This document shows, one piece after another, positions 24,382 through 39,325 of a stretch of 64,000 bases of DNA. The translations under genes and the position numbers were made by a program. Below the pieces are notes generated by a model. That model did no database searches and was not told the origin of the DNA. It worked only from the letters and a program-made list of their open reading frames with translations. The DNA is from Ptiloglossa arizonensis (taxonomy: Eukaryota > Arthropoda > Insecta > Hymenoptera > Colletidae): NCBI RefSeq assembly GCF_051014685.1, contig NC_135058.1, forward strand, positions 12,712,811 through 12,776,810. The letters run 5' to 3'. Each line of letters opens with the position of its first letter. The stretch's first letter is position 1.

Positions 24382-27300
24382 ATGATGCGGAAAGTACTCG
24401 ATCCGTGCAAGCTCCTGCTAGCCGCAGCGGTACTAGCGATTTGCGCTTCGTTGGTCGCATCGTCGTCTTCGGAGAGGGAAAGGCGGCACGTCGGCGTCGA
24501 GGAATCTAGTCATCGGCCAGGTGGGCCGCGCTCACCGTCCGGTCGTAGTTTCAAGTCATCGACCACCAGGAGCAACAACGAGATAACTACGGAACCCGGA
24601 AGGAAAGTGTCGCACCGACTAATTGGTGGGCACCTGAGAGCGAACACGAAGCAAGAACCGTACGAAACGCTCTGGGACGACGGGATTCTCCTGTCGTCGG
24701 CCGGAAACGGTCGCGAGTCGAAGCCTAACCGCAAGGACGAGGACGACGAGAAGAAAACGCTCTCGCAGCAGGTGAAAGAAGGCAAGTACGGGCTCATACA
24801 GAACGAGATATACAGGAATCGACCGAAACGACCCGGTATCATCAGCTACACGAGCAATCCCGAGGTACCGAAGGACACCGCCGAGAATCTAGGTGGTCTC
24901 GACGAGGACGAGATCTGGTTGGCCGAGAACCACGTCCTGGTGCTGAGGGGCGGGAAATTTCCCAGCCACGAGGCCACGCAAACCAACGGGGACACCGAGA
25001 CGACCTGGACACCGATCGACGACTACAAAGCGCCCAGAAGACAGGTCAAGATCCCGTCCAGGCCCAAGGTACCGCCGCCCTTTCCGATTCAACTCACGGA
25101 GGGTGGGCCCATACAGATCATCGGGCCGAACGGGACCAAGGAGATCGGCAACGGGACCATCGACTACAGGAAGGACCCGTTGTTCACGAAGGGGTTGTTA
25201 TCGGAGGATGGCCCACTCTTCGCCATCGTATCCAACGGTACGATCATGATGTCCGACGAGGAATCGAGGAACGTCACCAACGATGAGAAAACGAAGACCA
25301 CCGATCCTCTAACGGGCAACCTTCCGCCATTTTATCACGCCATACCGCCCGGCGCGGTGTTCCTACCGCCACCTGGTAATCAATCGGATTACGACGAGGA
25401 GGATCAGTCCATTTACTATCCACCACCGTACAGTTTCCAGTATCAACAGGACAACACCACCGCAGTGCCACCCGGTCCTCTCGTACCAGGAATCATCCTC
25501 CCACCACCGCCAGACTTCTTCTCCCCCCTCGAGGACAAGAAGACCACCACCGCCCCAACCAAGAAGTACACCAAACGTCCTGGAACTACACCCATACCGA
25601 GATCTCGACCCACGTATCTACCACCCAGAAAACTCACCACCAAACGGTACAAGAGTACCACCATTGTGCCACTCGCCAAGACGAGAACACCCAGCAACGC
25701 GCCAAGCAACACGAAAATGTATCGTCGAACCACCTTCAAGAACGCAAACGTTACCTCGACACCCAGCGTTAAAACCGTTCCCTACACCCAAGTCACCACA
25801 CCCATGCCCGATCGATCGACCACTCTCGATAATCCCGAGTTTTACAGTTTACGACCATTCGTGGAGAACCGAGTGAGCAACCAGGACAACGTCCCGGAGA
25901 AGAATCAAGCCTGGTCCGGTCTGGTGACCGGCAAGACGATACCCGTGTTGAGCTACTACGGCACCTCGACTCAATCCACCTTGGAGAAACCCATAGAGGT
26001 AACGCCTGCCTCGATAAAGAGCATCGTTACCACGGGCAATCCCGAACGTACGCCCAGCCAAGCGTCCTATTATTTTTACGAGGAATCCAACGGAGAATCA
26101 ACAGTCACCACCCCCGATCCGTCGATTTACTACAAGACCACCACCGATTTCTACGAGACCGTGACCCAACCGCACCCCCTGGACAAGAAGAAAGAGTACT
26201 ACAGCGTCGAGACCGTTCCTTCGCAAGAGACATCGAAGGACTACAGTATCAAGTACATCGACACGGTGGTGAAAAACTCCGAACCAGTCCGATACAGCGA
26301 TTCGAGCGTCACGCGATCCTCGTCGAGGTACGAGAACGGTTCGAACAGGCCCCAGGGTCAACGAATGTTACCAGATCGCGCGCCTCTTTACTATCAGACC
26401 GTATCCTCGCCTCACGCTCGTCCAGTTCAGTCCTACTACACCACACCGAGGCCGCAGACCTACTACAGACAGGACAGACCGAAACCGATCTATCAGTACA
26501 GCTTCGAGGCAGCAGACTACTCGAAACGTGGCAGTCAGAGACAACAGTTCGAGCAACAGCAACAAGCCCTGCCGTTCGACGACTACAAGATACCGAATTT
26601 TGACGGTCATCGTTACGATTACGATCAAACCGAACCGATCCAGAAACAACCCAGACCCGAGAATCTACCCTACAAATCCCAACAGCCTCTATACCCGTCC
26701 ACGACCGCCAACTCGGTGATAAACACCACCCCCAATCCTCACCTAACCTATTACACCCACCAGGAGGAGAAGCTACTGGACGACGTAACGAAAGAGTACT
26801 TCACGATATTCGGTAAGAAGCTACCCCACAAAGGTATACCGAACACAACGCCTATCTACTCGAAATCGACCACCGAGAGGCCAGATTACAACCGTTACAT
26901 CGACAACAACTACAACACACCCGAGGCGCCGGTCTACAAGACACCGAACGTCAAAGTCCGTTACGGTGACCAATCGCAGAAACCTTACTCCCTCGAGGAC
27001 GACGTTCTGGTGAATTACAGGCAACCGTTACCCCCCATCAACCCGGACAGCGAGTTCATCACCGTGGTAAATCCTAATCGGCAACAATCACCGAGTTACA
27101 GGATACAGGACAGAGACAGGGAACCGTTGGACCAGGTGAGACCCTACGCCGAAGCACTGGTCAACCCAGCGAACGGTCCGTCGACGAATTACGTCCCGAT
27201 AGCCGATTCCCCGGAAGAGATCGACGAATCGTACCATCGGTTACCGATCTCGTTGGAGGACGACATCAAAGTGAACTATCGGGATCCAAGGCCCACCGTG

Positions 27301-27531
27301 AATCCCGACGCCGAGTTCATCGATCCGTTACCCGTGCCCAACGACGGAGAAACGGGCAAACCGAAGGCCTACTTCGCATACAGGCTACCGGGCGACAGCG
27401 GCCATTTTTATTTCCTGACGCCGCAAGCGGTCGCCCAAAGGCCCGAACGGAACGCCGAGGCCCATCTCTACGCGAAATCGAGGGGCCCGAGACGACTGTC
27501 GAGACGTCGACGGCGACCGGGCAACGTTTGA
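24382..27531 (+). CDS. Secreted Pro/Thr/Tyr-rich low-complexity protein (1049 aa)
   Basis: A single uninterrupted coding exon with strong codon-like composition and no intron. The N-terminus is a signal peptide: basic MMRK, hydrophobic LLLAAAVLAICASLVAS, probable cleavage near residue 26-28. There is no transmembrane segment. The body is rich in P, T, Y, N, Q and charged residues, with several N-glycosylation sequons (NGT, NQS, NVT) and poly-Pro patches (FLPPPG, ILPPPPDFF). A motif is duplicated near the C-terminus, at about residues 869-893 and 956-980: SLEDD, then VNYR.P, then NPD.EFI. The tail is very basic (RRLSRRRRRPGNV). It could be an apical matrix, cuticle-associated or mucin-like protein. 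No chitin-binding (RR, Peritrophin) motif was seen, and I do not recognise the family. The first of two adjacent ATGs, directly at the acceptor, is taken as the start; the second would lose one residue. Confidence 0.85.
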   Translation: MMRKVLDPCKLLLAAAVLAICASLVASSSSERERRHVGVEESSHRPGGPRSPSGRSFKSSTTRSNNEITTEPGRKVSHRLIGGHLRANTKQEPYETLWDDGILLSSAGNGRESKPNRKDEDDEKKTLSQQVKEGKYGLIQNEIYRNRPKRPGIISYTSNPEVPKDTAENLGGLDEDEIWLAENHVLVLRGGKFPSHEATQTNGDTETTWTPIDDYKAPRRQVKIPSRPKVPPPFPIQLTEGGPIQIIGPNGTKEIGNGTIDYRKDPLFTKGLLSEDGPLFAIVSNGTIMMSDEESRNVTNDEKTKTTDPLTGNLPPFYHAIPPGAVFLPPPGNQSDYDEEDQSIYYPPPYSFQYQQDNTTAVPPGPLVPGIILPPPPDFFSPLEDKKTTTAPTKKYTKRPGTTPIPRSRPTYLPPRKLTTKRYKSTTIVPLAKTRTPSNAPSNTKMYRRTTFKNANVTSTPSVKTVPYTQVTTPMPDRSTTLDNPEFYSLRPFVENRVSNQDNVPEKNQAWSGLVTGKTIPVLSYYGTSTQSTLEKPIEVTPASIKSIVTTGNPERTPSQASYYFYEESNGESTVTTPDPSIYYKTTTDFYETVTQPHPLDKKKEYYSVETVPSQETSKDYSIKYIDTVVKNSEPVRYSDSSVTRSSSRYENGSNRPQGQRMLPDRAPLYYQTVSSPHARPVQSYYTTPRPQTYYRQDRPKPIYQYSFEAADYSKRGSQRQQFEQQQQALPFDDYKIPNFDGHRYDYDQTEPIQKQPRPENLPYKSQQPLYPSTTANSVINTTPNPHLTYYTHQEEKLLDDVTKEYFTIFGKKLPHKGIPNTTPIYSKSTTERPDYNRYIDNNYNTPEAPVYKTPNVKVRYGDQSQKPYSLEDDVLVNYRQPLPPINPDSEFITVVNPNRQQSPSYRIQDRDREPLDQVRPYAEALVNPANGPSTNYVPIADSPEEIDESYHRLPISLEDDIKVNYRDPRPTVNPDAEFIDPLPVPNDGETGKPKAYFAYRLPGDSGHFYFLTPQAVAQRPERNAEAHLYAKSRGPRRLSRRRRRPGNV

Positions 27532-29080
27532 TCCACCCCCCACCCTCACCCCCACCCCCTCCGCAACCCTATGCCATATAAAACACCGATCGTGGATTCA
27601 CACGAATGAGACACACCGTACGAGAGACACGCGTACCGTTAGGATATTTATTACACGTGTAAATATATATACGCAACGACTAGGGTAGAGATACGATTGT
27701 CAACGCCTTACTTGCGTTATAAATGCTTAATTTATATGCGGGCCCTAAGTACCCACCCCTCCCCCAAGCCCACACACTCGCTTCAGATTAACGATAGCAG
27801 ACGCGAGATACTCGTTCGCGTGCGGCCGATAAGGTGTGTTGCGCGATTACGAGCGATACTACTCCGTCGCGTACTCGCGCATTGTCTGTGATTAATGGTC
27901 GAGGTGAACGCGTACATGTACATAGTTAACGATTAACGGATAGCGGATAAGTCGAGCGATTTGTTTTTTTTTTCTCTTTTTTTTTTCGTTTTCTTTCTTT
28001 CTTTTCTTTTTGTAGACTGTCGGAACGGAATATATAGTTGTTCGACGAGCACCGGATTGAGAGATCGTTCTCGAGCCGTACGGTTTCACTCGCTGGAAGT
28101 CAGCGCTCAACCCTTTCGATGCGGAGATAACTGGAGGGGGGGACACGCGCGGTCGAGGCGAGATTAGTTGGCCGTTCAAGGTCGCTGAAGCGTTTCCCCC
28201 TCCTGTATCGCTTCGGTTCGTTATTCGCGCGGCGAGTCAACGATAGCGCTCGAAGCGGTAAAAACGGATCACGACTAGGACGTCACGTCCGCCCATGTAC
28301 GGATCAATCTTGATTCCAAAGATTCAGATTCGTGGCTACATCGTTAAGTCCACGCATAATGTCTAGAACAGACAGTGAACATATTAAGTGAACGTGTTAC
28401 CGTAGTGGCGAAAGATGAAGCAATGGGGAAGGAGTTGCGGAACGATATGACGGAGATTACCCTCCGAAGACCTTGACCGGTGAATAGATTTTGTTCCGGC
28501 TACGGTGAAGCGTTCTCTACGGAATAATTTCTCGTGTCGTGCGTCGCGCGATATCGTCTCCGTGTTCCAGGGAAACTCGTCGAGTCGCTTAATCGCAAAG
28601 AGAACAAGTCTTTTGTACGATGGAAATTTGAAGTCGAAAACAAAATCGAGCGCCCGTGGGCGTCGATAGCATCGATAGAGTCAACACTGCGAACGTATCC
28701 CATTGAGAGACTTAGTATTAGGAAGAATATTGGAACGCGAATATGTAAGATTGTTAGTGGTAATTTTCGATATTATTTTGTGTTAACTTCCCTGCTGCCG
28801 TTTTGTAAATTTTATCGATCAATTATTAAACTGTATCGTTGTTCGTTGTAAAATCATTCGAAGTAATTTAGTGTAAATATACGCGTAGAAAACTTTTAAC
28901 GCTCTGCTCGATACGTAAGACGTCATTTAATAGACGATACTGTTACACGATTAAACTAGTTTTGTAAGAGCTGAATCTTTTTGAAAGATACGTGACTTCC
29001 AATGTAATGGCAAATTATCCTTGAAAGATCAGTTATTTAAATTTGAAAATAAAATAAATTCAGAAAATAAAATGTACGAA
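27532..29080 (+). other. Probable 3' UTR and downstream flank of the secreted-protein gene
   Basis: Non-coding after the stop at 27531. It contains C-rich runs (27531-27560), a T-rich pyrimidine tract (27961-28015) and AT-rich sequence. The first good + strand poly(A) signals are three AATAAA hexamers at 29048, 29053 and 29066, preceded only by weaker ATTAAA near 28825. A 3' UTR of about 1.5 kb is plausible. The NAA15 exons that would be expected on the minus strand of this interval are not there. Confidence 0.45.
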
Positions 29081-29803
29081 TCGTTTACCAGAAATTGCAG
29101 GTAGGTAAGTCGCTCCAATTTCGGTGTTGTACTTTCAAACATTGCATCGCGTATACAGAGGGTGTTTTAACAATTTACAATAATTTAACGAGGACAAGTT
29201 ACCGATCGAACTGATCAGTTGTCAACCGTCGATAACGTGCAAGAGAAATTTCAAAAACATTTATTTCGAAGAAATCAAAAGCACCCGAACGTTTTTAAAT
29301 GGTACTATGTGACTTCTCCCTTGCCCAATGTTACTTTTTTAAACATTTATCATGGAACGCATAAATATACATATAATAGCTTGCTTTGATAATAATACAT
29401 AGAATTGACACGAAACACTAGAATGTTTGCAATAAAAATAAACAATGGTTTAATCTTTAAGAGTAAACTTGATTCGAGCATCCTGTAATCTGGTCGGGCC
29501 TAAAATCTTTGCACAAACCGATTGTCTATAAAGTGACATTATACGTTAACGTTACATATATTTTAATGCTCTTTACAGGACCAAAAAGAAGAAACGACTT
29601 CTTGGTTCTCTTTAAGTAAATCAAGGTAAATATTTTTGAAACTTTATTACCTTCGTCGTTTCGAATTACCGTAAATTGATAAAAAAAATACACCATTACG
29701 AAGTACAATCTATACATGTATAAAACATAAACAAGTCCACGAATGAGAGGTATAGCGTCGGTCGATAAAAATAATAAACGATATGCATGGAATGCAGACT
29801 TAC

Positions 29804-32798
<2,995 letters not shown>

Positions 32799-33666
32799 TT
32801 TTGTATAAATACAAAAATATAGGGCCTTTTCCACCCGGTAAACTTAATTTTCACCACAAAACCTCGTGGCCACAAACGAAGAAGTCGATCCTCAATCACG
32901 TGATTATCTGCGACAATGCTGTTCCGCCGGAAGTTCTAAATCCACGATGCCGCACTTTTTAATATATCTTGCAGCTTTTGGAAATTCGTTAGCAACAACG
33001 ATCTGTTCTTTGCGCACGCTACCGTTTATATTACGTTCTCCGCGATACGTTCGATGATTTTACCTTTTTCGGAATTGCATGAAGTACGTGTTTGCAAGTA
33101 ATGATAACTAACGATATTTAAGGAGCATCCCTATGGAGATAGAAACGTTATGAGCAGTTATGGGAAAAAACTATATTAATTGAATGGAACGTTTACAAAA
33201 CATTTACCATTGGAGAATGTATGAACAGAATTATCTTTTGACTACGTTTCACACAAACTTGCAAACGCGTTTTCAATGTAACAATTGCTGTTCCAGTTAT
33301 TGATAACATTAGGCGTTGTTTACAAAGAACTTTTATTATGATTGGTCTGATTCTAGAAATAACTTGATGTATTTTGTATAACCACATGGATCTCGATTTA
33401 GTACGCTTATAAACATGCTTATAAATATGTTTATAAATGTTTGAAATTTGTTTAATACGCAAAAGTATGTCATGTAAAACTATACAGCACTAATAATGTG
33501 TATTTCTCAAATGGAATTTGACTGAAAACAAAAGTATTGCAACTTTTATACGATATAGGTATGGGTTTTAGGTTATCATTCGTTATTATAACCTCATAGG
33601 AAGTAATAAAAGTAAATAATTTTATTGAATCTTGCAGAAAGTGTTTTATTTGTATGTCATATATAA
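32799..33666. promoter_or_regulatory. Bidirectional promoter interval, NAA15 / POLR3C
   Basis: 868 bp separate the two divergent start codons. No TATA box is placed convincingly for either gene, as is usual for housekeeping genes. Open frames here are short and unconvincing. Both 5' UTRs must lie in this interval unless there are non-coding first exons elsewhere. Confidence 0.6.
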
Positions 33667-35773
33667 ATGACAATCATGTCACTAATTTGTAGAAAATTGT
33701 GTTCCTGTATTTTATCTGAACATTTTGGGTCAATTGTTCAAACTGTAGGTGAAGATTTATTTAAATATGGCCCAAAACCATATAGCTTAATCCGTCACAC
33801 AACACATCTTACTTTGTCAAAGGTATGTAACTTATTTTTTATTTGTTTAAAAGAATTCTCAATAATATTATAACTTTGAACTATACAATATTGTGTATTC
33901 TTCTTGTCAAAGATATAATTTTATCCATAGATAAAAGAAGCATTATGCGTTTTGATAAAATATGATTTGGTCACGCATCGTCAAACAGAAAGAGGAATAG
34001 AATATTCTTTAGCATATGAAAGGCTCATAACGATCTTTCGTTATCCAAGGTAATATACTATTTATGTAATATAAATGATATCTGTACTTGAATAACGATA
34101 CTTCTAAATATTAGATATTTTAATTTTAATAGGTATATGTTCTTTGTGAAAACAGTTTGTGGAGATGAAGCTGAAATGATGCTCGAAGAAGTGTTAAAAA
34201 ATGGGTATATAACAGCTTCTGAATTAATCATAAAAACATATAAAAGAATTGAACAGTCACCTTGTATGTAGTTTGTATTCTAAATCATTAATTTAAGATA
34301 ATGCTTGCACCATTTATATTTTTGCAATTTCAAAACCAATTTTCATCAATTTAACCATTTGTTTGTGTTTGTAGCTGAACTACAACCATCGGTACCAGTT
34401 TTAAAAGACAAATTTGAATTACTAGTTAAAAATCAATTTCTGATGCATAGTTTATACACGGACACGGCCGAAGTAATTGTTAACGATAAACCCAACTTTA
34501 ATTTACCAGATATTAATGTGGCTGCAATTACAAATCAAATACAAGGAAATACTTGTGATCTTGGAGACAGTAATATTTACTGGAAACTCAATTTCGATCG
34601 TTTCACTCAAGATCTTAGGTAAGATTTACGAAAATTTCAATAAATGTAAGACAAGTAAGGAACTTGCAATGTAATCTATAGGGATCAAATTATTGTATCA
34701 GCTATGCGCAATAGACTCGATGAAAATGCAGCAGAGTTGATGAGGCAGTTATTATTTCTTATGTATTTGCGAACAGCATCATGGGCAAGTACATCCAATC
34801 CCATACCTCTTAGCGAGATAAAAGAAGCGGTCAGAAAGATCAATTATCCATTGCTTACGCAACATCTTGATCAATATTTACATCTCATTGGTAAGAACCA
34901 TACATTGCGATAAAAAGTTTGATAAAATGATCAAGTATTGCAAAACGTGTGAGATTATATACGATAAGTGGACTATTTTAGAGGAAGATACTAGTCAATT
35001 TTTAAAACGAGTTGGAGATTCGGGTGGAGGGCAATATAGCGTAAATATGAAAGAAGCTTTCAATCAGTTAGCATGGACAACATTAGAAAACATTGTAATG
35101 GAGCGATTCGGTTCAAAAGCAGCTAGAATCTTTAGGTATGCTGTAAACTTTTACATTTCGTTGTATTCGCTACAGGTTGCATAAAAATGTTTCTTCCGCT
35201 AAGTAGGTTAGTGCGCGATAGAAAGTACATCGAACAAGAACGAATTCAGCAGTTAGCTATGATTCCCGCCAAGGAAGCTAAACATTTGACATATACTTTA
35301 TTACAAGAGAATTACCTGCAGATGCAAGAAATAAAGAAAGCTGGAGTATCAGCAGCACCAATGAAAACGTTCTTTTTGTTTCACATTGACTTAAATATGG
35401 TTGTTCGTATGGAGGTAGAACATTGTTACCATGCACTGTACAATACTATGCAAAGGCGGGAATACGAAGTAACTAGTAATAAGCGAATGATAGATAAACA
35501 ATTACGAATGCAGACTCTCACAAGTAATTTAAAAGAACACGGTGCAACCGAAGAACAATTAGCAGAGGTGCGTATACTTATCATTATATTGTTTGCAATT
35601 GTACAATCTCGAAATAACTGCATTCGAATTCGTTACAGATTGCGGAATTGATGACACCATCCGAGAAACAACAGTTAGAAAAAGTTCAAAATACAATTAA
35701 GAAACTGGGCGTCACCGAATTGCAGATAGACGATACTCTGTTCCTATTAACAATGTATTTACGTTATCACTGA
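33667..35773 (+). CDS. Polr3c: RNA polymerase III subunit RPC3 (POLR3C)
   Basis: A subunit of the Pol III-specific RPC3-RPC6-RPC7 trimer, which helps open promoters for tRNA, 5S and U6 transcription in the nucleus. Exons: 33667-33822, 33931-34049, 34133-34263, 34375-34618, 34682-34890, 34982-35135, 35207-35567, 35639-35773. All GT/AG, phases consistent, 503 codons including stop (human about 534 aa; the acidic/basic mid-protein linker is shorter here). Winged-helix repeats begin with LCSCILSEHFGSIVQTVGEDL. Conserved landmarks are FRYPRY, DSNIYWKLNFDRF, GDSGGGQYSVNMKEAF, ERFGSKAARIFR, MIPAKEAK, and a C-terminal coiled coil ending in LQIDDTLFLLTMYLRYH. An in-frame ATG at 33676 is an alternative start; the first ATG is used. 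Confidence 0.96.
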
Positions 35774-35778
35774 ATAAA
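35773..35778 (+). other. Poly(A) signal AATAAA overlapping the POLR3C stop codon
   Basis: TGAATAAAG: the last base of the stop codon is the first base of AATAAA, which would give an extremely short 3' UTR. Further + strand signals were not examined in detail, so a longer isoform is possible. Confidence 0.6.
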
Positions 35779-38123
35779 GACATATTATTTTAAATACGTA
35801 ATCACCATGAACGATATTTCTTAAAGCAACGCCACCTATTTTTCACGATATTCGAATAAACCAATTAACGCGCGGCGCAACGAAAGAACAAATACATGAA
35901 GTTTCATTCATTTATATAGTTATTTATTTATGTATAATAATGGTTACGCTTGTAAAATACAAACAACAAAGAATACCTAACTTTCAAATTATTATAATAA
36001 ATATAATCATATATCTATGTTTATAATAGTGCTGCTCTCTATGTGATACAGTGCATTTGATGTCACTATCTAGTAGGGAAAATGATCTTGGAGTACACAC
36101 CTTTAAACGTTGCATCGTTGATAGATACTTTTGTATAATTATACATTTTGATCTAAGCGATATGAACAATGTATGTTAGTTGATTAGAAACAAATCGTTA
36201 GAGTTATGAATCACAGCCAGCTCAAGGTGCCTTATGGATCAGTAAATAAGTCGAACGTTGCAAATGCTATTACAATTATCTAGAAACTTAATTCCGTTAC
36301 AGAATGTTAGGACCGTAAACATTTTTGGTGTGCCACTACTGTTGTATGCTTTACGTCCAAGTATGATTTTCCCTTTGTTCCTATTATATGCGTTTTGGAC
36401 GTTCATCTTAACACTACTGCGATGAAAACGGAGTGCTCCGTTTACGAATACTTATCAACCATAGAAATTCAAAGCAGATAGCGTTAACAGTAAAGGGTCA
36501 CCGATCTTAAATATACAATATTTTGATTGTACGCTATTGACACCAATTAATAACGTGTACTACGATCGGTCGCCAGTAGTGATAAGACGATCGTGAGAAT
36601 GTAATCGCATTCAAACATGCATTTGACTGATTTTATACTCCCTCTTTCGCACTCGCACGCACACTCCTCGCATTTTCACAGTACTGGATAACTATGTACA
36701 CTGCACGTACATACAAGTTTCTTCTAGAAATAACGTTGTATACCTAAAACTAAGATTGAATTTCGGTAAAGCGTTATTTTATTATATTTTTTTTTTTTGT
36801 TCATACCATTAACAACAACGTACATGTAAATGAAGTGAATTCTTGGAATATTGAGATTGGATGTTAGTGTTCACCTTTTTTTTTTTTTTGCTTGTTACGT
36901 TAAATATACTATAATATTAGTTAATGTATTCGTTTTACAATTTACTATTCTTACAGTTCGCATTCGCACTGGTTGCGTTCTAAGGGCCGATCAACTTACA
37001 CAGCGAGTGCGTCGAGATTATCGCGAAACGTTCCGCTTCTACACGATGCAAAGAAAAAGAAAAGGAAAGGGGAACCGATCGTTTATCGTTTCGATAATTA
37101 CGGGATAGCAATCCATGGAATGCAGAACTGAAATTATTCTTAAAAGCAAACACTGCGCAGGGTAATTTAAAACGGATGAAAAATTCAACGAGGGAGACAC
37201 GAGCCGAGCTTAACTACGTACGCGATTCATAATGTTTTTTCGTAACTTGAAAGAGGGGAAAAAGAAAGTACTGGAGAAGAGCAAATTGTTTTTCGATGAT
37301 TACAAACATATGGCACAATAGGAAACGATGTATCTTTCTCGCTCGAAACATTTACGTCGGGCTGAAGAATGGATCGACTTCTACCGTAGTATCGGAAACA
37401 TCGTTGTTCAATTGCGTCAAGAGATAATAGATACGTTATCGTAATTTTAATTTCAAATTATAATATAATCGACGTGTTCGAAAACACCACGATCGGGGAC
37501 CGTTTTACATCCACGAAGCAATGGTTAAACCGAGAGACGGTGAACGTACGTGAGCGAGTCTAGCGGAGTGGCGGGAAGGCCGAGCGGTGGGGGTAACGCA
37601 TCGGTGACCTCGAGCGGCCAATACATTTCGATCCGACTCGTCACCCGCTAGAGCGAAAGGAATAAACGAGAGGTCTCTCGAGTCGATCCTTTCCCCGGCC
37701 GGACTACAATCAATTTATCGTTAATTATTTCCCTCGTGGGACGAATAAGACCGAGCAGTTGATCTTTGGGAGTGAAACTGGCGAAAAGGAAAGTGAAAAA
37801 CCAAACGTAAGAAGTTAATTTTCGCGGAGACGCAGTAATTTTTTCAACGAAAGCTTTCGAACTTTTCAACGAAAAAAAGAGAAAAAAAAAATATATATAT
37901 ATATATGTCCGATTGCGTGTCGCGCGAACGACGCGACGTTGAAATTTGGATTTTCGAGCACACACACACGATCAACGAACTTTCGTGTCATCGTCGTCGT
38001 CGTCTGAACTGGCACGTACAACCTCTATTGCTATGCGTAATAAGGATAACCATTAAAAAAAAAAAAAAAGAAAAGAGAAATAATAGTAATAGTAATGATA
38101 GTACTAAATAAAATTGAAGACGG

Positions 38124-38190
38124 TAGTAGTAATAATAATAATAATAATAATAATATTAATAATAATATTAATAATATTAATAATATTAAG
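38124..38190. repeat. (AAT)n microsatellite, interrupted
   Basis: AGT then AAT triplets, with AATATT interruptions, over about 65 bp. Confidence 0.85.
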
Positions 38191-39264
38191 GCTAGTAATA
38201 GACGTAATAATGACCATGAAAATAAGAATATGCGATCGCATTTTAACATCGTTAAATCTACGGTGTCCTCGGGGGTAATTACATTATATATGTAGCTACG
38301 CGGATACATCACAATATAGTTACACTGTACATTAATAGTATTGACATGTTTTTGCATCGGGCCGTTCTGATCGATGAATACCGCCGACACAATTGTACAA
38401 ATCCATGTATATACATAAAATAAATTATTATATCAACATTAAGCTATCCTATCTGCCGCCGGCTGCGGTATTTGAACCGACCGGCCCGAAACACGGGCGC
38501 AGACGCATCGAGGATACTGGCTCTCTTTATAAAATTATATTAGGTACCTTGTATAGAATTGCACTGATTACAATATAAATAACAAAAAAAAAGAAAAAAA
38601 AAAAAATAAAACGGTGAAAAAGGAGAGACGCAAAAATTATCGTGTTTCACGTCGAGCCAACTTCCGCCGCGACCCGGAACCGGATGGGCCACGCACACCG
38701 CCCTCGGGCCCCCCCGGCCCGCGAAAAACGTTATTTGGCACATAAATATTATCACATCGAGCTCCCAATCTTTGCCGTCCGGTTTTTCGATACGTTTCTC
38801 GAACCACGAGACATTCTATACGCCTAGCTATATATCGCTATTACGATCGGTGCTCACCCTCCGCTCCTTTTTTCCTAAGCACCGAACCAACACGGTAAAA
38901 CAAGGTTAGCTTCGACCCCTCTCCGGATAGGTCGCGAACGCAACTCGAGAAAATGTGGAAAAAACGTAACAGCGTGTTCCAGACATCGAAAAACAAACAT
39001 AACGTCTCGTTAGAATTTGATCGTTTCGTTCGCACGTCGTTTCAATAAATAACGCTAATTCCCGTAATTTTATACAGTAACATTGTACTAAAAAACTGAC
39101 GTCGCGCGTGCCCCTATATAAAACTCTTCCCGTTCCCTAACCTTTATTTTCGTAACTATACCTCGATTCATCTATCTTCGTGATCTGCTTCACTTTTGAA
39201 ATATTCTCATCCTCGTGTTTCATCCATCGCCCTCGTACACGCGGTTCGCACGATTCCGTTTTAC

Positions 39265-39325
39265 TCGGTTGGGTTGCGTCGCGTCGCGTCGCGTCGCGTG
39301 CGCGTGCGCGTGCGGGCGCGCCTGC
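39265..39325. repeat. GTCGC / GCGTGC minisatellite
   Basis: Tandem GTCGC units pass into GCGTGCGCGT units, strongly CpG-rich and purine-pyrimidine alternating. Confidence 0.75.

Noticed and set aside
25443..26649. Several minus-strand frames of 70-98 codons
   Set aside because: Antisense shadows of the 1049-aa coding exon.
29150..29330. ACAGAGGGTGTTTT word suggesting a transposon end near the lost NAA15 exons
   Set aside because: It would be an attractive explanation for the missing exons, but no matching second terminus or coding remnant is visible.
37559..37655. TCTAGCGG / CCGCTAGA inverted pair enclosing an A-box-like string
   Set aside because: The pair can form only a long-loop stem, the neighbouring arms are in the wrong order for a nested hairpin, and no tRNA or snoRNA fold results.
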